From NCBI GenBank assembly GCA_002964805.2, contig PUDQ02000001.1, positions 2,690,001-2,754,000 of the forward strand: a stretch of 64,000 bases of DNA, read 5' to 3'. The position numbers and the translations under genes are program-made. This stretch comes from Trametes villosa (lineage: Eukaryota; Basidiomycota; Agaricomycetes; Polyporales; Polyporaceae). Positions 24,276 through 38,570 of the stretch are shown in pieces; positions within the stretch are counted from its first letter, which is position 1, and each line of letters begins with the position of its first letter. The notes beneath the pieces are model-generated. The model searched no databases, was not told the DNA's origin, and saw nothing but the letters and a program-made list of their open reading frames with translations.

Positions 24276-24923
24276 GAGTGCCCGGTCTCTCCTGCTATGT
24301 CTCACGGACTTTCGGATCTGTGTGTATCACCAGTGCCTCGTGTGTGTCCCGGATTGTATAGATGCTAGACGTGGTTCCCTTTGGGCCCCTTTCTGTATTG
24401 GTAGCGGTGCTGTTCATAGCTATCTCAATCGTTTACATGCTACTACAACTGCACCATCGTTTCCCTTCAGCTTCATCGTCCGTTCCAGTCGCTCCTTCAC
24501 TTAGCTTAGTACCCCATGCTTTATCCTTGTACGAGTGGCGTTCACCCACCTATATCCCCGCAAAACTTAGATTCGGACTCTAATGCATCGCTGGGCCGCT
24601 TGTTTACGGCCCACTTTACCCTGATTGACATCACAACTTGTGTGAGACGAGTCTCAGTGAGACCAAGACGCGCCTGGGGCCGCGCGCGTCGCGTCGCGCT
24701 CAGTTTCCCTACGATCACGTGCCACGCATTGTGCAGGCGCGTCTGCGTGGTGCAGGTTGCTGCACGCCGCCATTGTTCCCTCCTCCGCTCATGTCCTCCT
24801 AACTCACGCGCTGTACTCTACCACTTTGCTGACGCTGAACCTCTGAAGTACGCTAGTAGCAGCGAGAACCTTGTCTTTCTCCTCACGCCGGAACCTGGGA
24901 CGGGCCAGCAAGGCGTTGCCACC
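24276..24923. other. Intergenic, upstream of POM152
   Basis: Contains the 3' flank of the NRPS-like gene and the promoter of POM152. A short inverted repeat TGAGAC-GA-GTCTCA (24643-24656) is followed at once by a further GTGAGAC copy; it could bind a dimeric factor. No gene is visible. Confidence 0.4.
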
Positions 24924-27900
24924 ATGTCCTCCGAACCCACAAAACCTGCTCCGAAAGGAACAACACCTGGGCCTCCCCAACCACAACCGCGCATACCGGA
25001 GACCTTCATTGAGGTGCCAGATCAACGACTGTACGCCCTTGGCTTGGGAGGTGTATGCCTGGTACGCGTTTCCTCTCTTGAGCAGTTGTGGCGCGTGTGC
25101 GCCAGAGACATGCGCGCGGAGAATGAGGGCTGGCTAATAACCTGCATTATAGGCGACTAAGGCCTGGGATCTGCTCCACTATTGGGTATGGTCGAGAGAA
25201 GCCTCACTACACCTAGCAAGAAAATGGATAGTCGCGGACTTCCTGTACTGTATTGCCCTCTCGTGGCTGCAAATACCCCGGTTAAGGTACAGCAAGGCCG
25301 TAGTCGCTCTCCAGATCCTTTCTCTCTGGCTTTTGGATGGCCTCGCATTCGGCGGAATCTCTGTCAATGTTGGCGCGGGGGGCTCGTGGGTACAGCCCGG
25401 ACGGTCCTCGGGTATGTCGCCATTCTCGAGCTATGTGCTTTATTGACGGTATCTGCATGTTCAGGACACTCTACCTCTAGCACATCCGGAATATGGGACT
25501 ACCTGCCGGACTTCGGAATCCCCGCCCTATCCGGCACGAAAGACAGCCACCTCCTCGGACAACATACTGTGCGCATGTCACCCATCAGCACGGCTCACCT
25601 GAACCCCTACGGCGAGATATTCTGCCTGCCAACACCGAACTCACACGTCCTCGTCCCTCTTCTGCTCAACAACACATCTCCAAGTAGCGTCAAGTACAGT
25701 CTTACCCCCCTCGCATACTCCGAGTCGTCTCGAAGCTCCGGCAAGATCGAGAACTTAGAGCTGTCTGCGAAGGAGCTACGCGCTATCGAGCAGAGCCGTG
25801 TCGAACACTTGCAACTCGTTCGCGCGGCCGCCTCGAAGAAGGACTATGATGAATACGACGAATACGACGACGACGAAGAGGAAGTTCATACGGACTCGAC
25901 GGGCCACGGCACTTTGCAGAAGACCCAGGACATGACCTACATCAAGGTCACCAAGCCTGGAACCCTTCGCCTTGACCGGGTGGTCGACCACTCCAACGTT
26001 GACGCACGGTTTATTCAACCCAGCGAGCTCACGATTGTTCCTTGCCCTCGCGCGGAGTTCACGATAGAAAGCATGCAACAGGTCAAGGACGTCCGGTGTG
26101 CCTCGTCTCGCCTCGTCAGCGGTGCGGGCGAGGAACTCCAGCTCGAGATTGAAATCTATGGCGTCCCGCCTCTAAGTCTGCGGTGGACTCGTGAAGTTGG
26201 CTCTCGTCGGGAGTCGTTCATGGTAGAGGGTATAGAGGGCTCCGAGCACGAACACCAGGCCCATTCCGAGGACGACCGCCGCGTTTCCAGCGTGCTCGGT
26301 CAACGCGCACCAACTCGCGTGAAGGTGCCCCTCACGGTCCTGCTCGACGCGCTGGGTACGCACACCTATGTGCTCGAGTCCGTCACAGACGCCCTTGGCA
26401 ACATTGCGCATGCTGGTCAAGATACGACTACAGGCGCTGTTGCATCCCGCAAGCCCGCATCCTCCGAATACGCGACTACTCGATCGGTCACCGTCCTGCG
26501 TCGCCCGGGGGTCTCCTTCAAGCACTGCGGGCCCGGACACCCTGCTTCCCTGCTCATCGGCGCGGAGGCGCCCCTCACTATCTCTACTGTCGACGCGGAT
26601 ACTCAGGACGCGCCATGGGACGTGAGCGTCCGGTATGACCCGCCGACCGAGGATGGCAAGCCGAGCAAGCGGTACAAGGGCTGGACGAAATCGCTCGAGA
26701 CGCAAGGCGAGCGGAAAGAACTCACGCTCCGCGCGAGCGCTCCCGGCGAATATACGATCATCGGCGTGCGCGGCCAGCACTGCGAGGGTGACGTCCTTAG
26801 CCCCGAGACATGCAAGGTCGTCGAGCGGCCGCTCCCCACTGCGGAGATTGAGTGGAAGAAGATCCACGAGTGGTATGTGGACCGCACCTCCGCTCGCGCA
26901 GCCTTCCATTGACATGCCGCACTAGCTCGGGGGACACTGGCGTCTCTGCTGCACTGGTTTTGCACGGCACGCCGCCGTTCCAGGTCTATTACCGCCAGCA
27001 GCGGGACAGCGAGCCGCCGCGCGAGACATCGAAGACGTTCGCGAGCTCGCGCGGTGAACTTACCCTGCAGCCGGAGCGCAGCGGGCACTACACGTTCAAG
27101 TTCACGCAGCTCAGCGACGCGAACTACAAGAAGATCGACCTCAAGGGCCCGTCCATCGAGCTCGACGTGCACCCGCCGCCTGCCGCCGACTTTGTGCGTC
27201 ATGCCCAGGGCGGCAGGGGCAAGAAGAGCATCAGTAGCTGTGCGGGCAATATGGTTGACGTGGATGTTGAGCTCCGGGTGAGTGGTTTTCCGTACCTCCG
27301 CCGTGTCCGACAGTAGCCTTATTCTGCGACAGGGCACTGCACCGTGGAATGTTGAGGTTCAGATCGTCGGGCCTAAGGGCTCTGAGGTCATTCCGTTCTC
27401 TGGCATCCAAACGCCCAAGAAGACCTTGTCGCTTCCAATCCCTAAGGCCATTGACAGGGAGGGCGGTACATTCGAGATTGATCTCGGTATGTGCATGTGT
27501 TGTCCAAACTAGAATTCCTATTGACAGCATCCTATAGTGAGCGTGGAGGATGCCTATGGCTGCAAGCGCACTGTATCAGTTCCGGGCGTGGCTGTGAACG
27601 TCCGCCGAGTTCTGGTAAGTGATGCAGCTTCCGCCGAAAGAACTGCAATTAAATGCGAATTTGCATAGCCCACTGTCAAGTTCTATGGCAAACCTGAACA
27701 GCGGCACGTCACCGTCCTGGATCACGAGCAAGCTGTCCTCCCACTCCGACTCACTGGCGAAGGGGTAGGTGCCGCAGTGGCGCCGGGGTCTCATTCCTTG
27801 GCTGACTGTGAATTTACTAGCCATGGCGCGTGAAATACCGCAGACAAGAAGCACCGGAACGAATCCTTTCGGCCACTCTCAGGTCGCCGAACGACGAGCT

Positions 27901-29489
27901 GCATGTCAATGCGAAGGGCACGTACGAGCTCTTGGAGGTCAGCGCGATCATTGTGTTACGCTCACCAGACTGACTCTGATGCCCGTGCAGGTTTCGGACT
28001 CCCAATGCCCTGGATCCGTTGTCAGTAGCGATACCACCTATCGTGTCGACCACGTCCCTCGGCCGTCTGCGAAGCTTTCGTCTGATGTGCAAGCGACATA
28101 CGAACGGTTCAATGGCTCGCACATTCTCCCGCCTATATGCGAGAGTTTGAGCGACCATGTCGACCTCGATCTAACAGGTAAGCTTGCCGATCCTATCCAT
28201 CCAGTTCTCAAAACCCATATGTGCGGTAGGCCGGCCTCCGTTCCAGATTATGTACAACATCGCGAAGGACGACGGCTTCGGGGCCACGAAACTCCTCGAC
28301 CAACCCACTTTCAGCAGCATCCAGCCACGTACCCGCTTCCAACTCCGCACGTCTGAACCCGGACGTGTCTACTACGAGGTGAAGCAGATCGGCGACACGG
28401 CCTACCCGCTCGCAAAGAACAAGGACGCGATCATCCCGCGCTCCGAGCGCCTCCTCTTCGAGCAGCAGGTGCTCATGCGCCCCTCCGCGCGCTTCAAGAA
28501 CCACAACCGCGTGTCGTACTGCCTCAACGACGTGCTCACCGCACACGACCACCCGGGCGCAGGCGCGGACGCGCTCGTCGTGCTCGAGGGCACGCCGCCG
28601 TTCCAGCTGCAGGTCTCCGTGCGCAACCTCGCCGCGAGCGAGGTGTACACGGAGACGCTCGAGCTGCACGACACGGCGTGGCGCGTGCACCTCCCGAACT
28701 ACAGCTTCCGCTCGATCGGCCCGCACCAGGTTACCATTGAGAGCGTGCAGGACGCAAGGGGCTGCGAGCAGGTCGCGCCGGACCCGCTGTACAGGAGTAT
28801 CTGGGTCGACGTCGCGGAGACCGCCGCGATCATCCCGTTCAGCCGGCGCGAGGACTACTGCGTCGGGGACGTCATCCCGTTCCAGCTCGAGGGCACGCCC
28901 CCCTGGACGATCGGGTACGTGCCTCCCTCCCTTTCGCTACATATCTGTACAAGCCACTGACCGAACACGTATAGATACCGCATCAACGGCAAGACGCACA
29001 CACAAGAAGCGAAGATCTCGCCGTGGTCCGTCTCCGCGGCGGCCCCCGGCGAGCTCGCGATCACGTCCGTCGCGCACCAGCAGAAGATGTGCAAGACGGC
29101 GGTGCCGGACCTGCGATATGCGGTGCACGCGCTGCCCGCGGCGCAGGTCGGGCACGGGCGGCGCATCGTGCAGGACATCCACGAGGGCGACCAGGCGGAG
29201 ATCGTGTTCACGCTCGTCGGCGCGCCGCCCTTCACGTTCACGTACCAGCGCGCGGAGCTCAGCCCGCGCAAGGGCGTGCCCGGGCGCGTGCTCGAGACGC
29301 ACACCGTGAGCGGGGTGACGACGAAGGAGTATTCGATCTTCTCTGCGCTCGAAGGTACGTTCCCTTGTGGATCTGGATGTGGGGGTTTCTGACAGTTATA
29401 TTATTGCAGGAACGTGGACCATCACGTCCATCTCGGACAGGTACTGCAGGTACCCGCCCACGCAAGACACGCAGGAGAAGTCTCGATGA
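24924..29489 (+). CDS. POM152: Nucleoporin Pom152, nuclear-pore membrane ring component
   Basis: About ten exons. The N-terminus is short and Pro-rich (MSSEPTKPAPKGTTPGPPQP), then LYALGLGGVCL, a helix around ADFLYCIALSWLQIP and another around VVALQILSLWLLDGLAFGG, as expected for the Pom152 membrane region. The long remainder lies in the perinuclear lumen and repeats an Ig-like unit whose hallmark is a G(T/V)PP motif: YGVPPLSLRWTRE, HGTPPFQVYYRQQ, EGTPPFQLQVSV, EGTPPWTIGYR and VGAPPFTFTYQR. A last short exon encodes GTWTITSISDRYCRYPPTQD and the stop at 29487-29489. An acidic insert (DYDEYDEYDDDEEE) lies near 25846-25884. Pom152 forms the lumenal ring of the pore and is fungus-specific. The ATG at 24924 follows a good ACC context. 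Confidence 0.9.
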
Positions 29490-29765
29490 TGGCATCCACG
29501 AGCGCAAAATGTCTGACATGTTCTCCATGCCGTCGCTTTCTCTATCACACCCGTCTCATCCCAAGTTCCACGCCATTACTCTGTAGCACGTACATAATGC
29601 ATAAACATTTGCGCTTCCATCTATGTGCATTCGTCGCGCGCAGCTGACGGGAGGCAGCGCCTTCTATATGCGCGAGCGGACGGCATCGTCGGGCTAAGTG
29701 AGGGGAAACGACATCTTTGTTACTTCTTCTGACGACTATACAACACAATGTGGCTACGGAAAGCT

Positions 29766-31126
29766 CTATACCTGGGCGGACGCGATGTAGAACCACTTCG
29801 AGACTAAAGAGCGCAGATAGAACACGACTGTCAGAGACTGCACTTGCCCCGACATATGAACGGTGCTTACTCGAAGGGTCGACGGGCGCCGGGGGCTTGC
29901 GCGAGTCGGGCGGCAGGCTGGTGTAGGCGGGGTCGTCCTTGCGCGTGTAGCCGGGCGAGTTTTGGACGGAGATGTTGCGGCTGTGAGATGAGGGTGTTCG
30001 TTAGCGGCAGGGTTCGCTGGGTCAAAAGTTAGAGAGCACGTACATGGAGAGGTCGTAGGACGCGGTCTTCGCGGGGCTCTCGCCAGAGATGAGGCGGCGC
30101 CAGGCCTCGTGGCACTCGTGGATGATCTCGGTCGCGTACTTCTTGTTCTTCGCCTCACCAGAGAACGCAAAGTTGTTCTCGGGCTTCCCGTCGGGGATCT
30201 TGTAGATGCTACCCCACACGCACGCCTAAATTAGCCACCTCCCCCTTGTCTCTGCAGGCACGAGAAAGACGCACCGGAACCACTCGTTGGTCGCGCGGAT
30301 GAGGCCGGGGAGCTGGCGCTCGACGTCCTCGATGTCGTTCATGCGGGACGCGAGCGGGTCGCGGACGTCGATGACGATCACCTTCCAGTCCGTCTCGCCC
30401 TCGTCGAGGAGGGCCATGATGCCGAGCACCTTGACCTGCTTGACCTGGCCGACGTACCCGACCTGCTCGCCGATCTCGCACACGTCGAGCGGGTCGTTGT
30501 CGCCCTTGGCCTTTGTCTCCGGGTGCATCTGCTGCGGGTCCTCCCACGTCTGCCCCGCGCGTCCACCATCAGTCGCTGTCTCTTCGCATAGGGAAAGCGG
30601 GACAAGGGCGCACCTGGGGGAACGCGCCGTAGTTCCAGATGTAGCCGTGGTGGGGGAAGCAGTTGCGCACGTAGCGGAGGCGGCCCTTCTTGATGTCCTG
30701 CTTGATCGGGTTGAACGCCTCCTCCTTGGAGATCTCCATCTTCGCGTTCGTCCAGCGCGGGACCTCGACGACCATGTTCAGGATCCCGTTGTTCTGGTCC
30801 GCGAAGAGGGGGATGTCGTGGAACGGCGACACGACGCTCCCGTTCTGCTCGATGAACACCCGGTGCTCTGCGCGGCGGAGAGGGCGTGGACGTGTCAGCG
30901 TGCGCTACGACGGGTAGGTATCCGCACGAGACGGCGACCGCGGGTAGGGGGGCACTCACCGAGCGTGTTAGGGGCGCCGATGAGGCGGGTAGAGTACTCT
31001 GTGCGCGTAGTGAGCACATCGCTACAGCCAGCGAGCACGGCAGGACTCACGGGCAGCCATGATGGGCGCAGATGTCGAGAGGGTGCGGGCGGTGAGAGCG
31101 AGCCGTCTGAGGGCGATGGCAGACAT
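29766..31126 (-). CDS. IPP1: Inorganic pyrophosphatase, probably made in cytosolic and mitochondrial forms
   Basis: Exons join into a family I soluble pyrophosphatase. The signature [12 protein letters not shown] carries the metal-binding aspartates. Other conserved parts are [60 protein letters not shown] and [17 protein letters not shown]; it ends [11 protein letters not shown], close to the end of yeast Ipp1. It hydrolyses pyrophosphate and pulls adenylation and polymer synthesis forward. The first ATG (31126) gives [20 protein letters not shown], an Arg-rich amphipathic presequence. The second ATG (31060) starts [20 protein letters not shown], where the standard cytosolic enzyme begins. 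One gene may thus supply both compartments by leaky scanning. Short introns separate the first coding exons. Confidence 0.94.
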
Positions 31127-31635
31127 GCACGGCCGGATAAGGGACTTATAACCGCAAACGAACGCGCCCCGCCCGATTCTCAGCATATTCCGCCGTCCAG
31201 TCAATATGGCGTGCGGAGCGGCGCACGCCCCCGTTAATCACTATCGCCATCGCCATCGGCTAGATCATCTTTCCCCGCAGCCCTATCCCGGCGCCCCCAT
31301 TCCCCAGTGCGCCAGTACAGCGTTTGTAAACGAGTCACGCATCCTCGGCGGCGACCACTCTCCAGCACGCAATATGTACAATTCCCTTTCATTGCGGGGC
31401 AGCTGCCAGAGCGCTGCTTTTACTGCGTCCACTCGTACATGGTTCCTTCGTCAACAAGTTCGAAAGCGTGGGGAAACAAAAAGGGGGGTGAGGGCCGCGA
31501 GCGACCCGGGGTGCGATATTACAAACGGGGTGAAGGGGGGCAGGCACTAGCTGAAGCAACCAAACGACGTAACGAACGACTCATCCGAGGCCCATCCCGG
31601 GCCCTTTTGCAGACCGGCAAGGGAGAGAAGGCCGC
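31127..31635. other. Intergenic, pyrophosphatase promoter and homocitrate synthase 3' flank
   Basis: The part next to 31127 should hold the pyrophosphatase promoter. The rest is the 3' UTR of the homocitrate synthase gene. No additional gene is visible. Confidence 0.4.
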
Positions 31636-33428
<1,793 letters not shown>

Positions 33429-34131
33429 TTTGTGTGGTGTGTTCGGGAGTAGGGTGGGCGGGGAGGGGCGTAGACGGTGAGGGAGTCGATGCGGAAGGCG
33501 AGCGGTGAAAAGTTTGGTGTTGAAGTCAAGGAAGAAGAGCGGCACGCCCGGCTTTTCAAGAACTCCAAAAACTCGAATTGAGTCATAGGAGCTATAAACC
33601 ACGTGACTCCACCTTTCCCTGAGGTGCTATTGGCTATATTTGGACGGCCCCCTTCTCCCTTCCTCAGCAGCCCAGCTCGTTCCTAGCTTTCCGCGGCGGC
33701 CTACGGTACGGTGCTTCAACGAATTACCAGCCTTTGTGTTGGGAACGTGCTACCGTCCGTTCAGGCGCGGTGGCGCCCGTCAGTCTGTAGCGCCAAGCGC
33801 GCAACCACTACCATCGCCCCGCAATTGGCCTGCTCCTCTTGACTCCGTCGAGTATGAGCCCGAGTCTCGTGCTGCCTACCAGAGGGGCCGAAGAAAGTCC
33901 CTACGTTCTTCCAAGGCCTCGAGACCGCCTACTGCCAAGGCCGGGCCGGAGAGGACGATATTGCGAAATCCTTGCCAGATTCGCGACCTTGAAGTCCCCT
34001 TGCGTAGTCATAGACAGAATGACTCGTGTCGTCTCGAAGGACGTGCTGGGTGTCCAGACGACGGCCTTGATCTTCCAGCGAACCCTTCCCCATCTTCCTG
34101 CATCCACCACTGCCAGGCACCTGACTAGGAC
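33429..34131. other. Intergenic with a coding-like plus-strand stretch
   Basis: Upstream region of homocitrate synthase and 3' flank of GCP4. On the plus strand the frames at 33640-34128 (162 codons) and 33851-34129 (MSPSLVLPTRGAEE ... RMTRVVSKDVLGVQTTALIF) are open and the second has codon use like a real exon. I do not recognise either product. They may be an unassigned short gene or chance in GC-rich DNA. Confidence 0.3.
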
Positions 34132-36521
34132 CTACGCGAGCCCGCCCTGCTTGAGGATGTCCTCACTCTCCGCCGCGCGCACGCCGCCGCGCCGCTTCCT
34201 GCGCGGGTGCGAGAACTCGCCGTTGAAGTCGAGGCGGAGCAGCAGCCGCTCGACGTGCCGGCGCACCTCCTCGTCGCCCGCGAGGCCGCGCCCGCGGCGC
34301 GCGCGCACGAACGTGTGGAACCCGGTCGTGTTCGCCATGCTCGTGTTGTGCAGCAGCGCGGACTTTGTCGCGTCTGCGCCGGCGGCGAATGGCTGGAGTG
34401 TTGTGGAGAGGGAGAGTTGTTCGTAGAACGCGTCGAGCAGTGTCTGCAGGGCCTGGAGGCGAGTAAGATCAGCAACGGCACACAGTCTGAGTCTGCGTGT
34501 GGCGAATGTGGGACGTACCTCGTCGATCTCCCCGACGATGGCGTTCCGTTCCGCCACAGCTTCACCGACCTTCTGCGCGCCAGCTGCCAAACTGCCTTCG
34601 AAGAGCAGCGCGGGCAGCACGTCCCCGCCCCACCTTTCCACCTGAGCCGCGAACCGCTCGCAGACCTCCAAGATCAAGCGGATGATGTTCGTCAGCGCAG
34701 GGTTCGACAGCAGGCTCCCGGTAAGCAGTCGCTCCAGGTACGTCGTGTGGATGCTCCGCAACGTCGTGAAGTCGAGCGGCGGGGCGGCCGAGGCTGCAAG
34801 ATTCGAGCTTGTACTTTGCGAGGGATGCACGCTCGAAGCGGACTTGGACGCCCCCAGGGGTACGGCACTCGCGCTCTCCCCAACCGCCCCTGACCCCGTG
34901 ATTTGTCGCCCGATGCCTCCTGCAGGGCGGCCGAGCAGGAGCGCCTTCATCCGGCGGAACTCGACGTCCACCACGTCCGTCATGACATACCCCAGCAGCG
35001 TGTCCAAGAACCAGTTCATCTCCCGCACGACGCCCCATCCGCACCGCAGGAGCTCCTTACGGGCCTCCAGGTCTTCCGCAGTGCCGCCCTCGCCCAGCCC
35101 TGTCCAACGCCGGCGAGCGCGCTGGGCATTTGAGAGCGCGGTCCAGCAGACATGCACACGAGTATGAGTCTTGCGCAGGGCAGAGAGGTATGAGAACAGC
35201 ACAGCGTATGTTTGCAGGTCGGAGGTGTGCAAGAACAGGTCGAGTGGCCAAGTGACGCTGTATGTGAGCACCAGAGGAGTCCCGAGCAGAAGGTCGTCGA
35301 AAGTAGTTGCCTCAGCAGGCTGAGAGAGTGATGTTGAGAGGTCTTTGGTTCCCGCACCGGCAAGGGAAGGTAGGAGGGGACGAATAGGTCCTGCGGGCAT
35401 ACGGAAATGTAGGTGGGCCAGAGACGGGTCTTGCTGGGCGGTGGTACCCAACGATGCGCGTAGTAGAGCCAGGTGGAGGTCCTGCTCGCGAATCATCGTG
35501 CTCGGAACCGCTTTCGCGGTCAGTCTTGAGATCTTCAAACGCTCGATTTCTCGGATGAGCGATAGCGCGAACTCGCCGTTCCTCAGGAGGAAGTAGTTGG
35601 CCCTGGCCGAGGATCAGAAAGGTACGACCTGTAAGGACTTGGGACCTACAGTGATTCGACTGCTTCGCTAACGTCTTTATACGTGAGCACATTGAGCCAC
35701 AACCACTCGCTGACTGCAGTCCGAATGTCCGTGATAACACGGTCGAAAGCGTACTGGTCATGAGGAAGGACTGAGCTCAAGAGCTTGGTATGCTCTCGAG
35801 CTAGATCCTGGGGGAACTGCTTTTCCCATTTCGCTGCCTTCACAGTACCAATGGCGCGACCGACGTAGGTGATAGATTCCCGAGATTGCGGAGATACACA
35901 CGAAGGGACAGCGCCTTCGAGCAGAACATACTTCTTGTCTGCCAGAGGGTCGTTCGGCGAGAGTGTACCATGTATTAAGAGTGCCTGCAGCTGGGCTATC
36001 CAAACGCGCTGCACGGCTTCAGAGAGGCGCGCATAGATGGTAGAAACACGGTGGATACCAGTCTGAGACCGCGTCAGGAGGAGGTCGATGAGCGGACCGG
36101 GAGGCCAGCGCTCTTGTGCTTGCAGCTCATCCACGAGTGTCTCGAGTGAAGCCAGGGGCGCGTCCCATTCCGCGAAGATGGCGCGCAGAGATGACAGAGG
36201 GACGAACAAGCCTGACGCGACGAGACTGCTGTCGCGCTGCAGGACCTTGGCTTCGGTCTCGACTACGAGCACTTCGTATCCCTCCTTGAGTATCTGGTTG
36301 AGCGTCGCGCAGAGGGCGGAGAGGTATCGCGAGGACGGCCGGGCGAGCGCGTTGCACGCGTGCTTCACCTTGCGGTAACGCAGGGCGATCTGGGCGAGGG
36401 ACTCGAGGCACTGCTCTTCGCCTGGATGGAGGAGCGGCGCGAACGCGGGGTGCACGGTGTGGTCCGTGGGAAAGAGAGATGATGAGTGGCCAGCAAGCAC
36501 GAGCAGCACTTCCGCAATCAT
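34132..36521 (-). CDS. Gamma-tubulin complex component 4 (Spc97/Spc98 family)
   Basis: Begins MIAEVLLVLAGHSSSLFPTD, the typical GCP4/GCP start, with HPGEEQCLESLAQIALRYRK soon after. It continues VKHACNALARPSSRYLSALC, YARLSEAVQRVWIAQLQALL and IHGTLSPNDP, then ESLANYFLLRNGEFALSLI across an intron. The C-terminal GRIP2-type half has LTYSVTWPLDLFLHTSDLQT, YAVLFSYLSALRKTHTRVHV and VREMNWFLDTLLGYVMTDVV. It joins gamma-tubulin ring assembly at spindle pole bodies. Two introns are evident, one near 35590-35645 and a frame-neutral 66-nt intron near 34453-34518. The length, about 750 residues, suits GCP4 better than GCP2/3. It is divergent from RRP1 with a 276-bp shared promoter. Confidence 0.88.
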
Positions 36522-36797
36522 GTCGAAAGCAAACAGCCTAGGGTATCTCGAGAGGGAGGGTATGCGAGGAGGACGGTGGTGGTCGGAAGGAGAGAGGCGA
36601 GCGCCTGTACGCGCGACGCGTCTTTGATCGAGCTCGACGCGTCCGAGAAAACCGGAAAAACTTTCGAGCCTGCTTCTCCTGCGACTCTCATCGTCTCGGC
36701 TTGGCTCTCGTCTCCTCTGCTTGCGCAAGTCTCTGCGTCCCTAGCCTTTCGCTGCACACCACCCTCCTTGTATTACTCAGGGTCTTGACCAGACGAG

Positions 36798-37990
36798 ATG
36801 GCCTCCGAAGCTGCTTCCAACAGTGGCCCCCCTCTGGGGAAGTACCTTGCGTCCACAGGTGAACCCTACATACGTTGTGCGCCCGGTGCGCGCCTCGTCT
36901 AACCTATACGTATGAAGACAAGAAGGTGCGAGACAAGGCGATTAAGAACCTTGCCGCGTTCCTCTCCGACCCCGCGCGCGACGCGCTACCAAAAGAAGAG
37001 ATGGCGAAGCTGTGGAAAGGCATCTTCTATTGTGCGTGCTTCAACCGCGGGCCTTCTTGATCTTGCACTTACTCTGCAATATGACCAGGCTTCTGGATGT
37101 CCGACAAGCCTCTTGTGCAGCAGGCTCTTGCGACAGAAATTGCCGAGATCCTCCTCGCTATCACGAAACTCTCCGTTTCTCTGGATTTCCTGCGCGGGTT
37201 CTGGGAGTCGACCGTACGGGAGTGGAATAATATTGACCGGCTACGGTGAGCGCGCTTCAGCAGCACCCTCTTCTCAGCAAAGTCCTGAGCATGGCCGTCC
37301 AGAATCGACAAGTACTACATGCTTGTCCGCCGGTTCGTAAATGCCTCCTTCAGGCTGCTCATGCGCGCCGACTGGGACGAAGCGACATGTCAAGAATACA
37401 ACTCCATCCTGACTGACCGAGGCGGACCACTATGGTATGCTATCCGCATCCTTTTCACCTACAAAATCCCTCATCATATCAATTCCAGCCCGGAAGATCA
37501 CCGAGTGCCTACGAGCCTTGCCTACCATCTCGCCGACATTTACCTCGAAGAGCTCGACAAGGCGCTCGGCAATCCTCCTTCACCCTCACCTCCACCCGCC
37601 CCTCTCACTACGCTGCTCACGCCATTCATCACCCTTGCTGCCCGCACGCCGACGAATACGACATATCAGCGCGTACAATCCGCACTCCTTGACCCTCTAT
37701 ACGCCGCTCTCAGCACCTCGTACGACTCGGATGAGCCACGAAGCCGGAAACGCCCCCGCCTGTCTATCTCGACATTCCCCAACATTGCCTCCAACGCGTG
37801 TTCCACACGACCCAAGGACGAGGGTGCTCTGAGCAGCTCGGCACTCAAGAAGGCCGTATTGAAGAAGATGTTCGAGATCGCGAGCGAGCCCGAAACGCGC
37901 GACTCCAACCGGCGGAAACTCTACGCGCTCTGGAAGGAGCACATGGAGGACGACGAAGACTCGGAAGCACGCGAGGTGGACGGTAGCTAG
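36798..37990 (+). CDS. RRP1: Ribosomal RNA processing protein 1 (Nop52 family)
   Basis: Exons give MASEAASNSGPPLGKYLAST then DKKVRDKAIKNLAAFLSDPA, KLWKGIFYC, FWMSDKPLVQQALATEIAEI, FLRGFWESTVREWNNIDRLR and IDKYYMLVRRFVNASFRLLM. This is the conserved N-terminal Nop52/Rrp1 helical domain, in the family order. The protein acts in the nucleolus on 27S pre-rRNA during 60S assembly. The C-terminal part has a basic patch SRKRPRLSIS and ends in acidic residues (MEDDEDSEAREVDGS). Introns are short (about 55 nt). It starts head-to-head with the GCP4 gene. Confidence 0.9.
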
Positions 37991-38164
37991 CCCCGTAGAG
38001 CCGAGAGAATAACGATATGATACAGGTACTTTGCTTTGTACAACAAGAGTGAAAAGGAATTGAGACCGCGTGCCAGTCCGAGCCAGAACCCCCGCTGCTC
38101 CCCGTCGACCCTGCGTGTGCGACTTCCCCGACCGGTGATGTGTGAGGTGGTGGTGGTGGGGTGA

Positions 38165-38570
38165 TCAGTCCCAGATGGTGCTGTCATTAAGGGCGGGTAT
38201 CATATTGGAGAAGTCGCGCGTGTACGGGGGCCGTGGCTTAGTGGCGGAGGGAGTGCGCGATGTGAATGGATTGGGGGGCCTCATGCTGCTGAAACCTTGC
38301 CTTGCCGATGTAACCCTTAGGGATGGCAGTGGGCAGGGGGCCGGAGATCATGCTGTAGATGGGAGGTGAGTGGCTGCGAGACGAGCCGGAGTATGTGAGG
38401 ACTAACCTGGGCTTCTTCCACTGGCTGTAGACGAAGTAGGCAAGGCCGGCCTCGAGGGTACCGAAGAGGACCAGAGACTATTGCAAGCATATGAGAGACT
38501 GCGTGTGGAGAAGAGAAGGTAGGCAGCAACTTACCGGAGCACGGGAGACGACGGCGAGGGGAAGAGCCAT
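38165..38570 (-). CDS. Small single-span membrane protein, function unknown
   Basis: Found only by splicing. Exon 1 (38570-38535) MALPLAVVSRAP joins exon 2 (38477-38407), giving SLVLFGTLEAGLAYFVYSQW and KKP, a likely membrane helix with a positively charged inner side. Two acceptors fit exon 3. The one at 38315 gives 85 residues ending YTRDFSNMIPALNDSTIWD, stop 38165-38167. The other, nearer and with a better CTACAG, gives about 73 residues ending HIAHSLRH with a stop at 38238-38240. Size and layout recall small mitochondrial inner-membrane subunits, but I cannot name a family. Confidence 0.45.
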
